Source: JBBECE01 sp964574935 (lineage in GTDB: Bacteria > Pseudomonadota > Alphaproteobacteria > Rhizobiales > Devosiaceae). Taken from it: 64,000 nt of DNA. Positions 16,511 to 24,448 of the stretch are shown piece by piece. The notes under the pieces are model-generated. The model was not told the origin of the DNA. It made no database searches and saw only the letters and a list, made by a program, of their open reading frames with translations. Made by a program: the position numbers and the translations under genes. Position 1 is the first letter of the stretch; each line of letters begins with the position of its first letter. The stretch spans positions 9,014 to 73,013 of the forward strand of contig CAZNOZ010000010.1 of the NCBI GenBank assembly GCA_964574935.1, in the 5' to 3' direction.

Positions 16511-18871
16511 CTATTCCCTTGTCTTGAGGACCGCCACCAGATCGAGCCGCGCCACCCGGCGTTGCACCACATAGGCAGAGATGGCCGTCGCCGCCAGTAC
16601 CACCAGCGAGGCGTTGGCGTAGGTCGTCCGCGCGATCAGCAGCGGAAACCGGAACAACTCGCTCGCCGAGGCTTCCATAATGGAGGTCGCCATTGCGTAT
16701 CCGAACACCCACCCCAGGGGAATGGCGATGAGCGTCAGAAGCGCCAGTTCGCTGAGGAAGATCTCCGACACCTCCGTGCGCGTGAACCCCAGGACCCTCA
16801 GGCTCGCGAGCTCCCGGCCCCGCTCGGAAAGCTGGATTCGCATGGAATTGTAAACAATCCCGAACACGATGATCACCGCCAGCGTCACATAGATGGCCCG
16901 CGACAGCCCCATATTCTCCCCGATCGTCTCCCGCAGCGTCTCCAGGGACCGCCGCTGCAGGGTCATCCCGGCGATGGCGGGGGTCGCCTTCACCGATGCG
17001 TAAAGCGCATCGGTCCTTGCCTCGTCGATCGCCAAATGCGCCCCGCTCGCCAGGGCCCCCTCGCCCAGCGCCCGGTTGAGCTCGCCGATTTCCATATAGG
17101 CGCCGAGCCCCATGAACTGCCGGGTGATCTGCACCACCGGAAGCACCAGCGTCCGGTCCCTGCCGTCGAGGATCTCGGCCTGCACCGTCTCCCCGACCCT
17201 TACCCCCAGCGCCTCGGCCATCGCCTCGGACAGCACCAGCCCGCCCCGCGGGATCGAGACGGGCTTCAGATCGACGTCGATGACCCGGTTGAGATCGGTG
17301 TGGGCCGGCATGCCGATGAGCTGGCTGCGCCGGTCGATCTGTCCGTGGCTGAGCGACACCGGCACCGCCCGGAACGGCTCGGCGGCAACCACCCCCGGCA
17401 ACCGGCGCACCGATTCGATGCCGCCCGGACCCATCGGCCGGGTGAAGCTCAGACTCGCCTGCTGGCGCTCGGCGACGAAGAAGCTCGCATCGATCATGAA
17501 ATCGACCGAATCCTCGGTCGACAGCCCGCCCACCAGCAGCCCCGTGGACAGCGTGATCCCGACAACCGTCAGCACCGCCCGCATAGGCCGGCGGCTCATA
17601 TTGCGCGCCGCCATCGTCAGGCTGTGGGGCAGCAGCCCGATCAGCCCCATCCGGTCGAGCAGGCCGCGCCGATAGGTGAGCGGCGCCGGCGGCGCCATGG
17701 CCACGGCGGCCGACAGCGAGAGCACCGAGCGCACCGCCATCAGCGCCCCCGCCGCCCCGGCGGCGAGCGCCGCCAGCCCCGAGATCGCGAAGACGTCCGG
17801 GCGGTCCTGGAAGAACAGGAACGGGAATTTGTAGAACTCGGCATAAAGCGCCGCCATGCCGCGCCCGGCCCACATCCCCACGCCCCAGCCGATCACCACC
17901 CCGAGCATCGAGATCACCAGCGCCAGCTTCATGTAGTGCCAGGCGATCGACCAGGAATGATACCCGAGTGCCTTTAACAGCCCGATCTGCTCGCGTTCCA
18001 GCGTGATCAGCCGCGCCAGGGTCATGTTCACCAGAAACGCCGCCACCGCCAGGAAGATGGGCGGCAGCACGTAGCTCATCGCCTCGAGCTGGGTGAGCTC
18101 GGAACTCAGGAACGCATGGCTGATCTGGTCGTCCCGACCGTAGGCCCCCCTGCCGCCGAACGGCTTGAGAATGTCATCGAGCCGCTCGATCACCTCGGGC
18201 TCGACGGCGCTGCGGGACAGTTCCAGGGAGATCGAGTTGAAAGCGCCGACAAGATCGAACGCCGCCGCGGCGTCCGAGTAGGGCATCCAGACGATCCCGA
18301 AACGCCGATTGTCGGGCAGGATGCCGCCGCCGCCGACCGAATAGATGAACTCCGGCGACAGAGCGATGCCGACGATCCTCAGCGTCATTTTCTCCCCGCC
18401 CAGGATCGCCGAAAGCTGGTCTCCAGGGTGAAATCCGTGCGCCTCCGCGAACGGGCCCGAGACCGCGATCTCGCGGCGATTGGGGCTCGGCGCCCCGCCT
18501 TCGATGTAGTAGAGCCCGTTCAGACGCGGCTCGCCGAGGTCGGGGATCGTCAAGACCAGACCGCTCGCCGGCTCCGCCATGCCCTCGATGTCGAGCACCG
18601 CCGAGTTCTGGATGCGCGGCTCGACCGCCACCACCCCCTCGATCCTGGCGATCTCATCGGCGACCTGAGCGGGGGCCCGGGTCGCGGTCGCGAACACCTC
18701 GGCGAAGCGATAGCGCTCGTAATAGGCCGCCTGGGTTTCCGAGAGCGCCCGATAGGCGCCGATCCCGAGCACCAGCGTCATCACGCCCGCCGCCGCCACC
18801 AGCGCGATTGCCAGCCCCTGCGCCCACAGGCGCCGAAAGTCCCGGATCAGCTTGATATCGAGCGGGCTCAC
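16511..18871 (-). CDS. FtsX-family ABC transporter permease (two FtsX modules)
   Basis: A 786-residue permease with an N-terminal helix, a large periplasmic domain (about residues 45-260), a first FtsX/MacB core (MSYVLPPIFLAVAAFLVNMT; a 'RLITLEREQIGLLKALGY' coupling helix), then a second periplasmic domain and a second FtsX core ending near the C-terminus (RELASLRVLGFTRTEVSEI). This duplicated layout is that of the long FtsX-like permeases paired with LolD/MacB-type ATPases. The start is GTG 18871, overlapping the ATPase stop (GTGA); the upstream extension lies inside the ATPase gene. These machines act mechanically on periplasmic substrates and rarely transport across the inner membrane. Confidence 0.88.
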   Translation of the reverse strand: MSPLDIKLIRDFRRLWAQGLAIALVAAAGVMTLVLGIGAYRALSETQAAYYERYRFAEVFATATRAPAQVADEIARIEGVVAVEPRIQNSAVLDIEGMAEPASGLVLTIPDLGEPRLNGLYYIEGGAPSPNRREIAVSGPFAEAHGFHPGDQLSAILGGEKMTLRIVGIALSPEFIYSVGGGGILPDNRRFGIVWMPYSDAAAAFDLVGAFNSISLELSRSAVEPEVIERLDDILKPFGGRGAYGRDDQISHAFLSSELTQLEAMSYVLPPIFLAVAAFLVNMTLARLITLEREQIGLLKALGYHSWSIAWHYMKLALVISMLGVVIGWGVGMWAGRGMAALYAEFYKFPFLFFQDRPDVFAISGLAALAAGAAGALMAVRSVLSLSAAVAMAPPAPLTYRRGLLDRMGLIGLLPHSLTMAARNMSRRPMRAVLTVVGITLSTGLLVGGLSTEDSVDFMIDASFFVAERQQASLSFTRPMGPGGIESVRRLPGVVAAEPFRAVPVSLSHGQIDRRSQLIGMPAHTDLNRVIDVDLKPVSIPRGGLVLSEAMAEALGVRVGETVQAEILDGRDRTLVLPVVQITRQFMGLGAYMEIGELNRALGEGALASGAHLAIDEARTDALYASVKATPAIAGMTLQRRSLETLRETIGENMGLSRAIYVTLAVIIVFGIVYNSMRIQLSERGRELASLRVLGFTRTEVSEIFLSELALLTLIAIPLGWVFGYAMATSIMEASASELFRFPLLIARTTYANASLVVLAATAISAYVVQRRVARLDLVAVLKTRE

Positions 18872-19575
18872 CAGCTCACCTCGGCCGGCTTCAGCCGGGT
18901 TTCGTTGCGTTGTTCGTCCACGATCTGGCCGTCGGCCATGAACAGAACCCGATGCGCGATGCGCTGGATTTCGGCGTTGTGCGTGATGATCACCGTCGTC
19001 GTGCCCAGCTCGGCGTTGACGTCGTTGAGCGCTTCGAGAACCGTGATCCCGGTCTGGATGTCCAGCGCCCCGGTCGGCTCGTCGCACAACAGGACATTGG
19101 GCCGCTTCGCGATCGCCCGCGCGATCGCCACCCGCTGTTGCTCGCCGCCGGAAAGCTGCGAGGGGAAGTGATCGACGCGCGGGCCCAGACCGACCCGCTC
19201 AAGCGCCTCTTCCGCCTTCATCGGTTGCCGCGCGATCTGGGTCACCAGCGCCACGTTCTCGCGCGCCGTCAGGGACGGCACCAGATTGTAGAACTGGAAC
19301 ACAAACCCGACATTCTCGCGCCGGAACAGCGTCAGCCGCCGTTCGCTGAGTTTCGTCAGCTCCATCTCGCCGAACCAGGCCCGCCCCGATGTCGCCCGGT
19401 CGAGCCCGCCGAGGATGTTGAGCAGGGTCGACTTGCCGGACCCCGAATGGCCCAGCAGCACCGCCAGCTCGCCTTCCGCCACGTTGAGGTCGACGCCCCG
19501 CAGGGCGTGCACGGCCGTGGCGCCCGTCCCGTAGATCTTTGTAAGCTGCTCGGTGCGAAACGCCGTCCGGTCCAT
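18868..19575 (-). CDS. LolD/MacB-type ABC transporter ATPase
   Basis: A 235-residue ATPase with every expected motif: Walker A GHSGSGKST, Q-loop VFQFYNL, signature LSGGEQQRVAIARA, Walker B VLLCDEPTGALD and H-loop ITHN. The sequence RKNVGFVFQFYNLVPSLTA-like stretch is typical of the LolD/MacB/FtsE group. First gene of the three-gene efflux operon (ATPase, permease, adaptor) transcribed leftwards. It faces the cyclase gene at 19720 across a 144-bp gap that must hold both promoters. Confidence 0.93.
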   Translation of the reverse strand: MDRTAFRTEQLTKIYGTGATAVHALRGVDLNVAEGELAVLLGHSGSGKSTLLNILGGLDRATSGRAWFGEMELTKLSERRLTLFRRENVGFVFQFYNLVPSLTARENVALVTQIARQPMKAEEALERVGLGPRVDHFPSQLSGGEQQRVAIARAIAKRPNVLLCDEPTGALDIQTGITVLEALNDVNAELGTTTVIITHNAEIQRIAHRVLFMADGQIVDEQRNETRLKPAEVSW

Positions 19576-19719
19576 GCCAATCGACTAGCATTTTGACCGG
19601 CCCCGGCAAATCGCTGCTTTTCCGCCCCTGGCGCACCGAGCCGGCTGGATGATCGCTCACCGGTGCCTGTGGGCTGTGCTACATTGTCTGACACAAGCAC
19701 CGGCCCGGAAAGACACGAC

Positions 19720-22700
19720 GTGAAGGTAGCTGACTGGCTGCAAGATCTCGGCCTCGAACGGTACGCCACCTCGTTCGCCGAGAACGACATCGAAGCCGCC
19801 ACGCTCGGCGAGCTGACCGAGGACGACCTGAAGGAACTCGGGGTGACCTCGCTCGGTCACCGCAAGAAACTGATGGCCGCGATCAGCTCGCTCAATGGCG
19901 CCGTCGACGACGCCGCGCCGTCCGTGGCCGGCTCGCCCGCCACTCGCGAGCGGCAGGCCGGCGAACGCCGCCAGGTCACCATCCTGTTCGCGGATCTGTC
20001 GGGATATACCGAGCTGTCCACGCGTCTCGACGCCGAGGAGCTCAGGGCTGTGATCGATCGCGTCTTCGCGGTCGTCGACCGGATCGTCGAGGACTATGGA
20101 GGCACCATAGACAAGCATATCGGCGATGAGGTGATGGCGCTGTTCGGCGCCCCGATCGCCCATCACGACGACCCGCTGCGCGCCGTCAGGGCCGGCATCG
20201 ACATCCACGGCGCCATCGCCGCCCTCGCAGAGGAACTGGGCCGGGATCTGTCGGTTCACCTCGGCATCGCCAGCGGCTCGGTGGTCGCCGGCGGGGTCGG
20301 CGACGGGGCGCGCGACGAATACACGGTGCTCGGCGATTCGGTGAATCTGGCGGCGCGGCTGAATTCCCGCGCCAAGGGCGGAGAGACCCTCATCTCCGAT
20401 GCCGTCAGGCGCGCCGTCGCCGGGACCGTCGAATGCGAGGCGCTCGGCGAGGTCGAGGTCAAGGGTTTCGCCGAGCCGGTGCCGGTGTTTCGCGTGCAAT
20501 CGCTGGCCGCCCCCGAGGGGCGCCGCGGCGAAGGAGCGTTCGTGGGACGGCGCAGCGAATTGCGCCAGTTTGCGGGCCTCATCGAAGGCTGCCGGGAAAC
20601 CGGCACCGGCGGAACGATCGTCGTGCGCGGCGAGGCCGGCATCGGCAAGACGCGGCTGGGCGAGGAGTTCGCCGCCATCGCCGAATCCAACGGCTTCAAG
20701 GTCCACCGTAGCCTTGTTCTGGATTTCGGCGTCGGCAAGGACCAGGACGCCGTCCGCGCGCTGTTGCGCAGCCTGCTCGGGCTCGAAGCCGGCGCCGACG
20801 ACGACGAACGCGCCGCGGCGGCCGACCGCGCCATCGAACAAGGCCTGATCGATCCCGAAGGCAAGCCCTTCCTCGACGACCTTCTGGGCCTCGAGCTGGG
20901 CCTCGAAGATCGCACCGTCTACGACGCGATGGACAACGAGGTGCGCAACCAGGGCAAGCGGTCGGTCCTGACCACGCTGCTCGCCCGCGTCAGCCCCGCC
21001 ACCCCGCAGATGCTGATCGTCGAAGACGTGCACTGGGCCGACCCGCTCGTGCTGAGCTATCTGGCGGCGCTGACTTCCGAGGTCGCCGCGTGCCCTTCCG
21101 TCCTATTCATGACTACCCGCATCGAGGGCGATCCGCTCGATCTCGACTGGCGTTCCACAACCCGCAACAGCCCGTTGATCACCATCGATCTGGTGCCGTT
21201 GCGCGCCGAAGAAGCCGCCGAGATGGCCAAGGGCTTCCTGAACGCCAGCACCGAGGTGGCGATGGCGAGCATCGAGCGGGCCGAGGGCAACCCGTTGTTT
21301 CTCGAGCAACTGCTCAGAAGCGCCGAGGAACGCGGCGGCGACGAGATCCCGGCATCGATCCAGTCGCTGGTGCTGTCGCGCCTCGACCGGCTGCCGGCGG
21401 TCGACAAGCGCGCCCTGCAGGCCGCCTCGGTCATCGGGCAGCGATTCGCCCCGGCGGCGGTTCGCCATCTGATCGAGGATGACGATTACTCCTGCCGCAC
21501 CCTGATCGAGCACCACCTGGTGCGCCCGGAAGGCGACGGCTACCTGTTCGCCCATGCCCTAATCCAGGAGGGCGTCTACTCCTCACTGCTCAACGCCTCC
21601 AAACGCGAGCTGCATCTGCGGGCGGCCGCCTGGTACGCCGACAGGGATCTCTCGCTGACCGCTCAGCATCTCGATCGCGCCGGCGACGAACGGGCCGCCG
21701 ACGCCTACCTCGACGCCGCCCGCGCGCAGGCGGCCGAATACCATTTCGACAGCGCCCTCAGCCTCATCGGCCGCGGCCTGGAGCTGGTCACCGACACCTC
21801 CCAGCGATGCGAATTGCTGGGGCTGCAGGGCCGGATGCGCTACGCCGTCGGCGACATCTCCGGCTCGCTGCAGGCGTTCGAGGCGATATTCGACGTCGCC
21901 GAGGACGACGCCGAGCGCATACCGGCCTGGATCGGGGTCGCCGAGGCGATGCGGCTCACCGACCGCATCGAGGAAGGTCTGCAGGCCCTCGACAAGGCGG
22001 AAACCGCCGCCACCGCCGCCGGCCGCGATCTCGACCTCGCCCACATCCACCATTTGCGCGGTAATCTCCTTTTCCCCTCCGGCGACTACGAGGCGTGCCG
22101 GATCGAGCATGAAAAGGCACTCGCTCACGCCGAGCGCGCCCACTCGATAGAATTCACCGCCCGCGCCCTGGGCGGGCTGGGCGACGCCTTCTATGCCAGC
22201 GGCCAGATGCTGACGGCCCGGGACTATATCGTGCGCTGCCTGGACCTTGCCGAAAAGCACGGGTTCGGCTCGATCGAAGTCGCCTATACCTTCATGCGGG
22301 GCGACGCGGCGCTCTATCAGGGCCGGCTCGATCTGGCGATCGCGGACTCCCGGCGCAGCCGCGAAATGGCGGTGCGGGTCGGCGACCGGCGCGCCGAGGC
22401 CTTCGCCGGCTGGATCGACGTCTCATCGGTCATCTTCACGGCGCATTTCGACCGCGAACAGGTCTCGGCAACCCTCGCGCGGATGCGCGAAATCACCGAC
22501 CAACTGGGTTTGCGGCGGGTCGTGCCCTTGCTCAACATGACCGAGGCCATGTTGTGCGCCCAGGACGGCGACTACGACAGGATCGATCCGCTCATGGAAC
22601 AAGCCTTCGCGGCGTGCGAGGAGGCCGGTGTCGGCTTCGCCGGACCCTGGGTCCTGGGCATGCACGCCTGGCTCACCCGCAATCCCGACATTCGTCGGCG

Positions 22701-23055
22701 GGCCCAGGCGAAGGGTGAAGACCTGCTCAAAACCCAGCTGTGCGTGTCGCACAACCACATCTTCTTCTATCTCCTCGCCATCGAGGTCAGCATCGAGGAC
22801 CAAAACTGGCCCGAGGCCAGCCGCTATGCCGACCTTCTGGAGGCCTACATGTCCCGCGAACCCGCCCCGCTAACCGACCTGGTGATCGGCCGCGCCCGAG
22901 CGCTGGTGCGCCATGCCGAAGGCGACCGCGACGCAGCGCTTGCCGGGCAACTGCGCGATCTGCGCGCCAGGGCTGTCGAATTCGGCTACGACCGGGCCGT
23001 GCCGGCGCTGGATGCGGCGCTTTCGGATTACGAGGCGAGCCCCGGACCAAACTGA
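19720..23055 (+). CDS. Multidomain class III nucleotide cyclase: SAM + cyclase + AAA + TPR
   Basis: An 1111-residue signalling protein. Residues 3-57 are a SAM domain (VADWLQDLGLERYATSFAE). Residues 83-265 form a class III adenylate/guanylate cyclase with metal-binding Asp92 (ILFADLSGYTELS) and Asp136 (KHIGDEVMALFG). An AAA/NACHT-like ATPase follows with Walker A GEAGIGKTRL (about 304-313) and Walker B QMLIVEDVHW. The C-terminal 450 residues are TPR-like helical repeats. The first GTG of the frame (19663) is unlikely; GTG 19720 has GGAAAG upstream and starts exactly at the SAM domain. Likely makes cAMP in response to protein or nucleotide binding. It is followed by an amidase 7 nt later. Confidence 0.88.
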   Translation: MKVADWLQDLGLERYATSFAENDIEAATLGELTEDDLKELGVTSLGHRKKLMAAISSLNGAVDDAAPSVAGSPATRERQAGERRQVTILFADLSGYTELSTRLDAEELRAVIDRVFAVVDRIVEDYGGTIDKHIGDEVMALFGAPIAHHDDPLRAVRAGIDIHGAIAALAEELGRDLSVHLGIASGSVVAGGVGDGARDEYTVLGDSVNLAARLNSRAKGGETLISDAVRRAVAGTVECEALGEVEVKGFAEPVPVFRVQSLAAPEGRRGEGAFVGRRSELRQFAGLIEGCRETGTGGTIVVRGEAGIGKTRLGEEFAAIAESNGFKVHRSLVLDFGVGKDQDAVRALLRSLLGLEAGADDDERAAAADRAIEQGLIDPEGKPFLDDLLGLELGLEDRTVYDAMDNEVRNQGKRSVLTTLLARVSPATPQMLIVEDVHWADPLVLSYLAALTSEVAACPSVLFMTTRIEGDPLDLDWRSTTRNSPLITIDLVPLRAEEAAEMAKGFLNASTEVAMASIERAEGNPLFLEQLLRSAEERGGDEIPASIQSLVLSRLDRLPAVDKRALQAASVIGQRFAPAAVRHLIEDDDYSCRTLIEHHLVRPEGDGYLFAHALIQEGVYSSLLNASKRELHLRAAAWYADRDLSLTAQHLDRAGDERAADAYLDAARAQAAEYHFDSALSLIGRGLELVTDTSQRCELLGLQGRMRYAVGDISGSLQAFEAIFDVAEDDAERIPAWIGVAEAMRLTDRIEEGLQALDKAETAATAAGRDLDLAHIHHLRGNLLFPSGDYEACRIEHEKALAHAERAHSIEFTARALGGLGDAFYASGQMLTARDYIVRCLDLAEKHGFGSIEVAYTFMRGDAALYQGRLDLAIADSRRSREMAVRVGDRRAEAFAGWIDVSSVIFTAHFDREQVSATLARMREITDQLGLRRVVPLLNMTEAMLCAQDGDYDRIDPLMEQAFAACEEAGVGFAGPWVLGMHAWLTRNPDIRRRAQAKGEDLLKTQLCVSHNHIFFYLLAIEVSIEDQNWPEASRYADLLEAYMSREPAPLTDLVIGRARALVRHAEGDRDAALAGQLRDLRARAVEFGYDRAVPALDAALSDYEASPGPN

Positions 23056-23062
23056 GGCGCCG

Positions 23063-24448
23063 ATGCCGCTGGCCGCCCCGTCCTCCCATGCCATCAACCC
23101 GCTCCTCGAGCTTCCCGCCGTCGAGCTCCGGGACCGCCTGGCCGCCGGCGCCCTGCGGGCAGTCGAGCTCGCGGAAGCCTGCATCGCCCGCGTCGAAGCA
23201 CGCGAGCCCGAGATCGGCGCCTGGGCCTGGTTCGATCCCGACCACGTCCGCGAGCAGGCCGCCGACCTGGATGCGCACCGCGCTTCCGGCCGCACCATTG
23301 GCCCGCTGCACGGTCTGCCGGTCGGCATCAAGGACATCATCGACACCGCCGGCATCCCGACCGAAAACGGCACGGTGCTCGATGCCGACCGGGTGCCGAC
23401 TCGGGACGCCTGGATCGTCGCCCGCCTCAAACAAGCCGGCGCCGTCATCATGGGCAAGACGGCAACCGCGGAACTGGCGTTTGCGCATCCGGCGGCCACC
23501 CGCAATCCCCGCGCCCCCTCGCACACGCCGGGCGGCTCGTCCTCCGGCTCCGCCGCCGCCGTCGCCGACCGGATGGCGCCGCTGGCCATCGGCACCCAGA
23601 CCGCCGGATCGGTCATTCGTCCGGCGGCATTTTGCGGCATCGTCGGCTTCAAGCCGAGCTTCGGCGCCATCCCCCGAACCGGCATTTTGCGCCAGTCTCC
23701 GAACCTCGACACCGTCGGCGTCTTCGCCGCCGACCTCGCAGGCGCGGCATTGCTGGCCGAGGCGCTGTTCGGCCACGACGCGGCCGACGCGGCCACCGCC
23801 CCGGCGCCGGCCCCGGGGTTGCTCGAGGCGGCGCGCGCCGAGCCGGCCGAGACCCCGGCGTTCGGCTTCGTCAAAGGGCCCGCCTGGGAAAGCGCCGATG
23901 ATGAGACGAAGGACGCCTTCGCCGCGCTCGCGGGTTCCCTCGCCGGCCGATGCGAGCAGGTCGCGCTGCCGGATGTGTTCGCCGAGGCGCTCGCCGCCCG
24001 CGAGAGCATCAATTTCGTGGAGATGGCGAGGAACTATCATCGCTATGTCGACCAGGGCCGCGACAGGCTCGGCCCGCAGACAATCGAAGCCATCGCCAGG
24101 GGCGAGACAATTTCCGATCGCGACTACGCCGCCGCCCTCGAACTGCCGGCCGTCCTCAACGCGGCGCTTGAAAGATTGTTCGCCCGTTTCGACGCCATCC
24201 TGACGCCGGCCGCGCCGGGGCCCGCCCCGGCCGGGCTTGCCTCCACCGGAAGCCCCGCCTTCAACGGCCTGTGGACCCTTTGCGGCACCCCCGCGATCAC
24301 CATCCCGGCGCTCGAGGCCGCCAATGGCCTGCCGATGGGCGTTCAACTGGTCGGCCCGCGCCCCGGCGATGCGCGCCTGCTCCGCACCGCCAACTGGCTG
24401 GTTCGGTATCTGGCGCCGCCACAACAAGGTGGCGAGGCCACGCCATGA
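23063..24448 (+). CDS. Amidase (amidase signature family)
   Basis: A 461-residue amidase signature enzyme. The Ser-cisSer-Lys triad is present: Lys90 (VGIKDIIDTAG), the cis-Ser in HTPGGSSSGSAAAV (about residue 159) and nucleophile Ser183 in GTQTAGSVIRPAAFCG. These enzymes hydrolyse amides of many kinds (acetamide, arylamides, carbamoyl groups). The ATG at 23063 follows the cyclase stop by 7 nt. Its TGA overlaps the next ATG (ATGA), so it is translationally coupled to the D-2-hydroxyacid dehydrogenase. This coupling suggests that it releases a hydroxyacid or amino acid precursor for that enzyme; this is inference. Confidence 0.9.
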   Translation: MPLAAPSSHAINPLLELPAVELRDRLAAGALRAVELAEACIARVEAREPEIGAWAWFDPDHVREQAADLDAHRASGRTIGPLHGLPVGIKDIIDTAGIPTENGTVLDADRVPTRDAWIVARLKQAGAVIMGKTATAELAFAHPAATRNPRAPSHTPGGSSSGSAAAVADRMAPLAIGTQTAGSVIRPAAFCGIVGFKPSFGAIPRTGILRQSPNLDTVGVFAADLAGAALLAEALFGHDAADAATAPAPAPGLLEAARAEPAETPAFGFVKGPAWESADDETKDAFAALAGSLAGRCEQVALPDVFAEALAARESINFVEMARNYHRYVDQGRDRLGPQTIEAIARGETISDRDYAAALELPAVLNAALERLFARFDAILTPAAPGPAPAGLASTGSPAFNGLWTLCGTPAITIPALEAANGLPMGVQLVGPRPGDARLLRTANWLVRYLAPPQQGGEATP

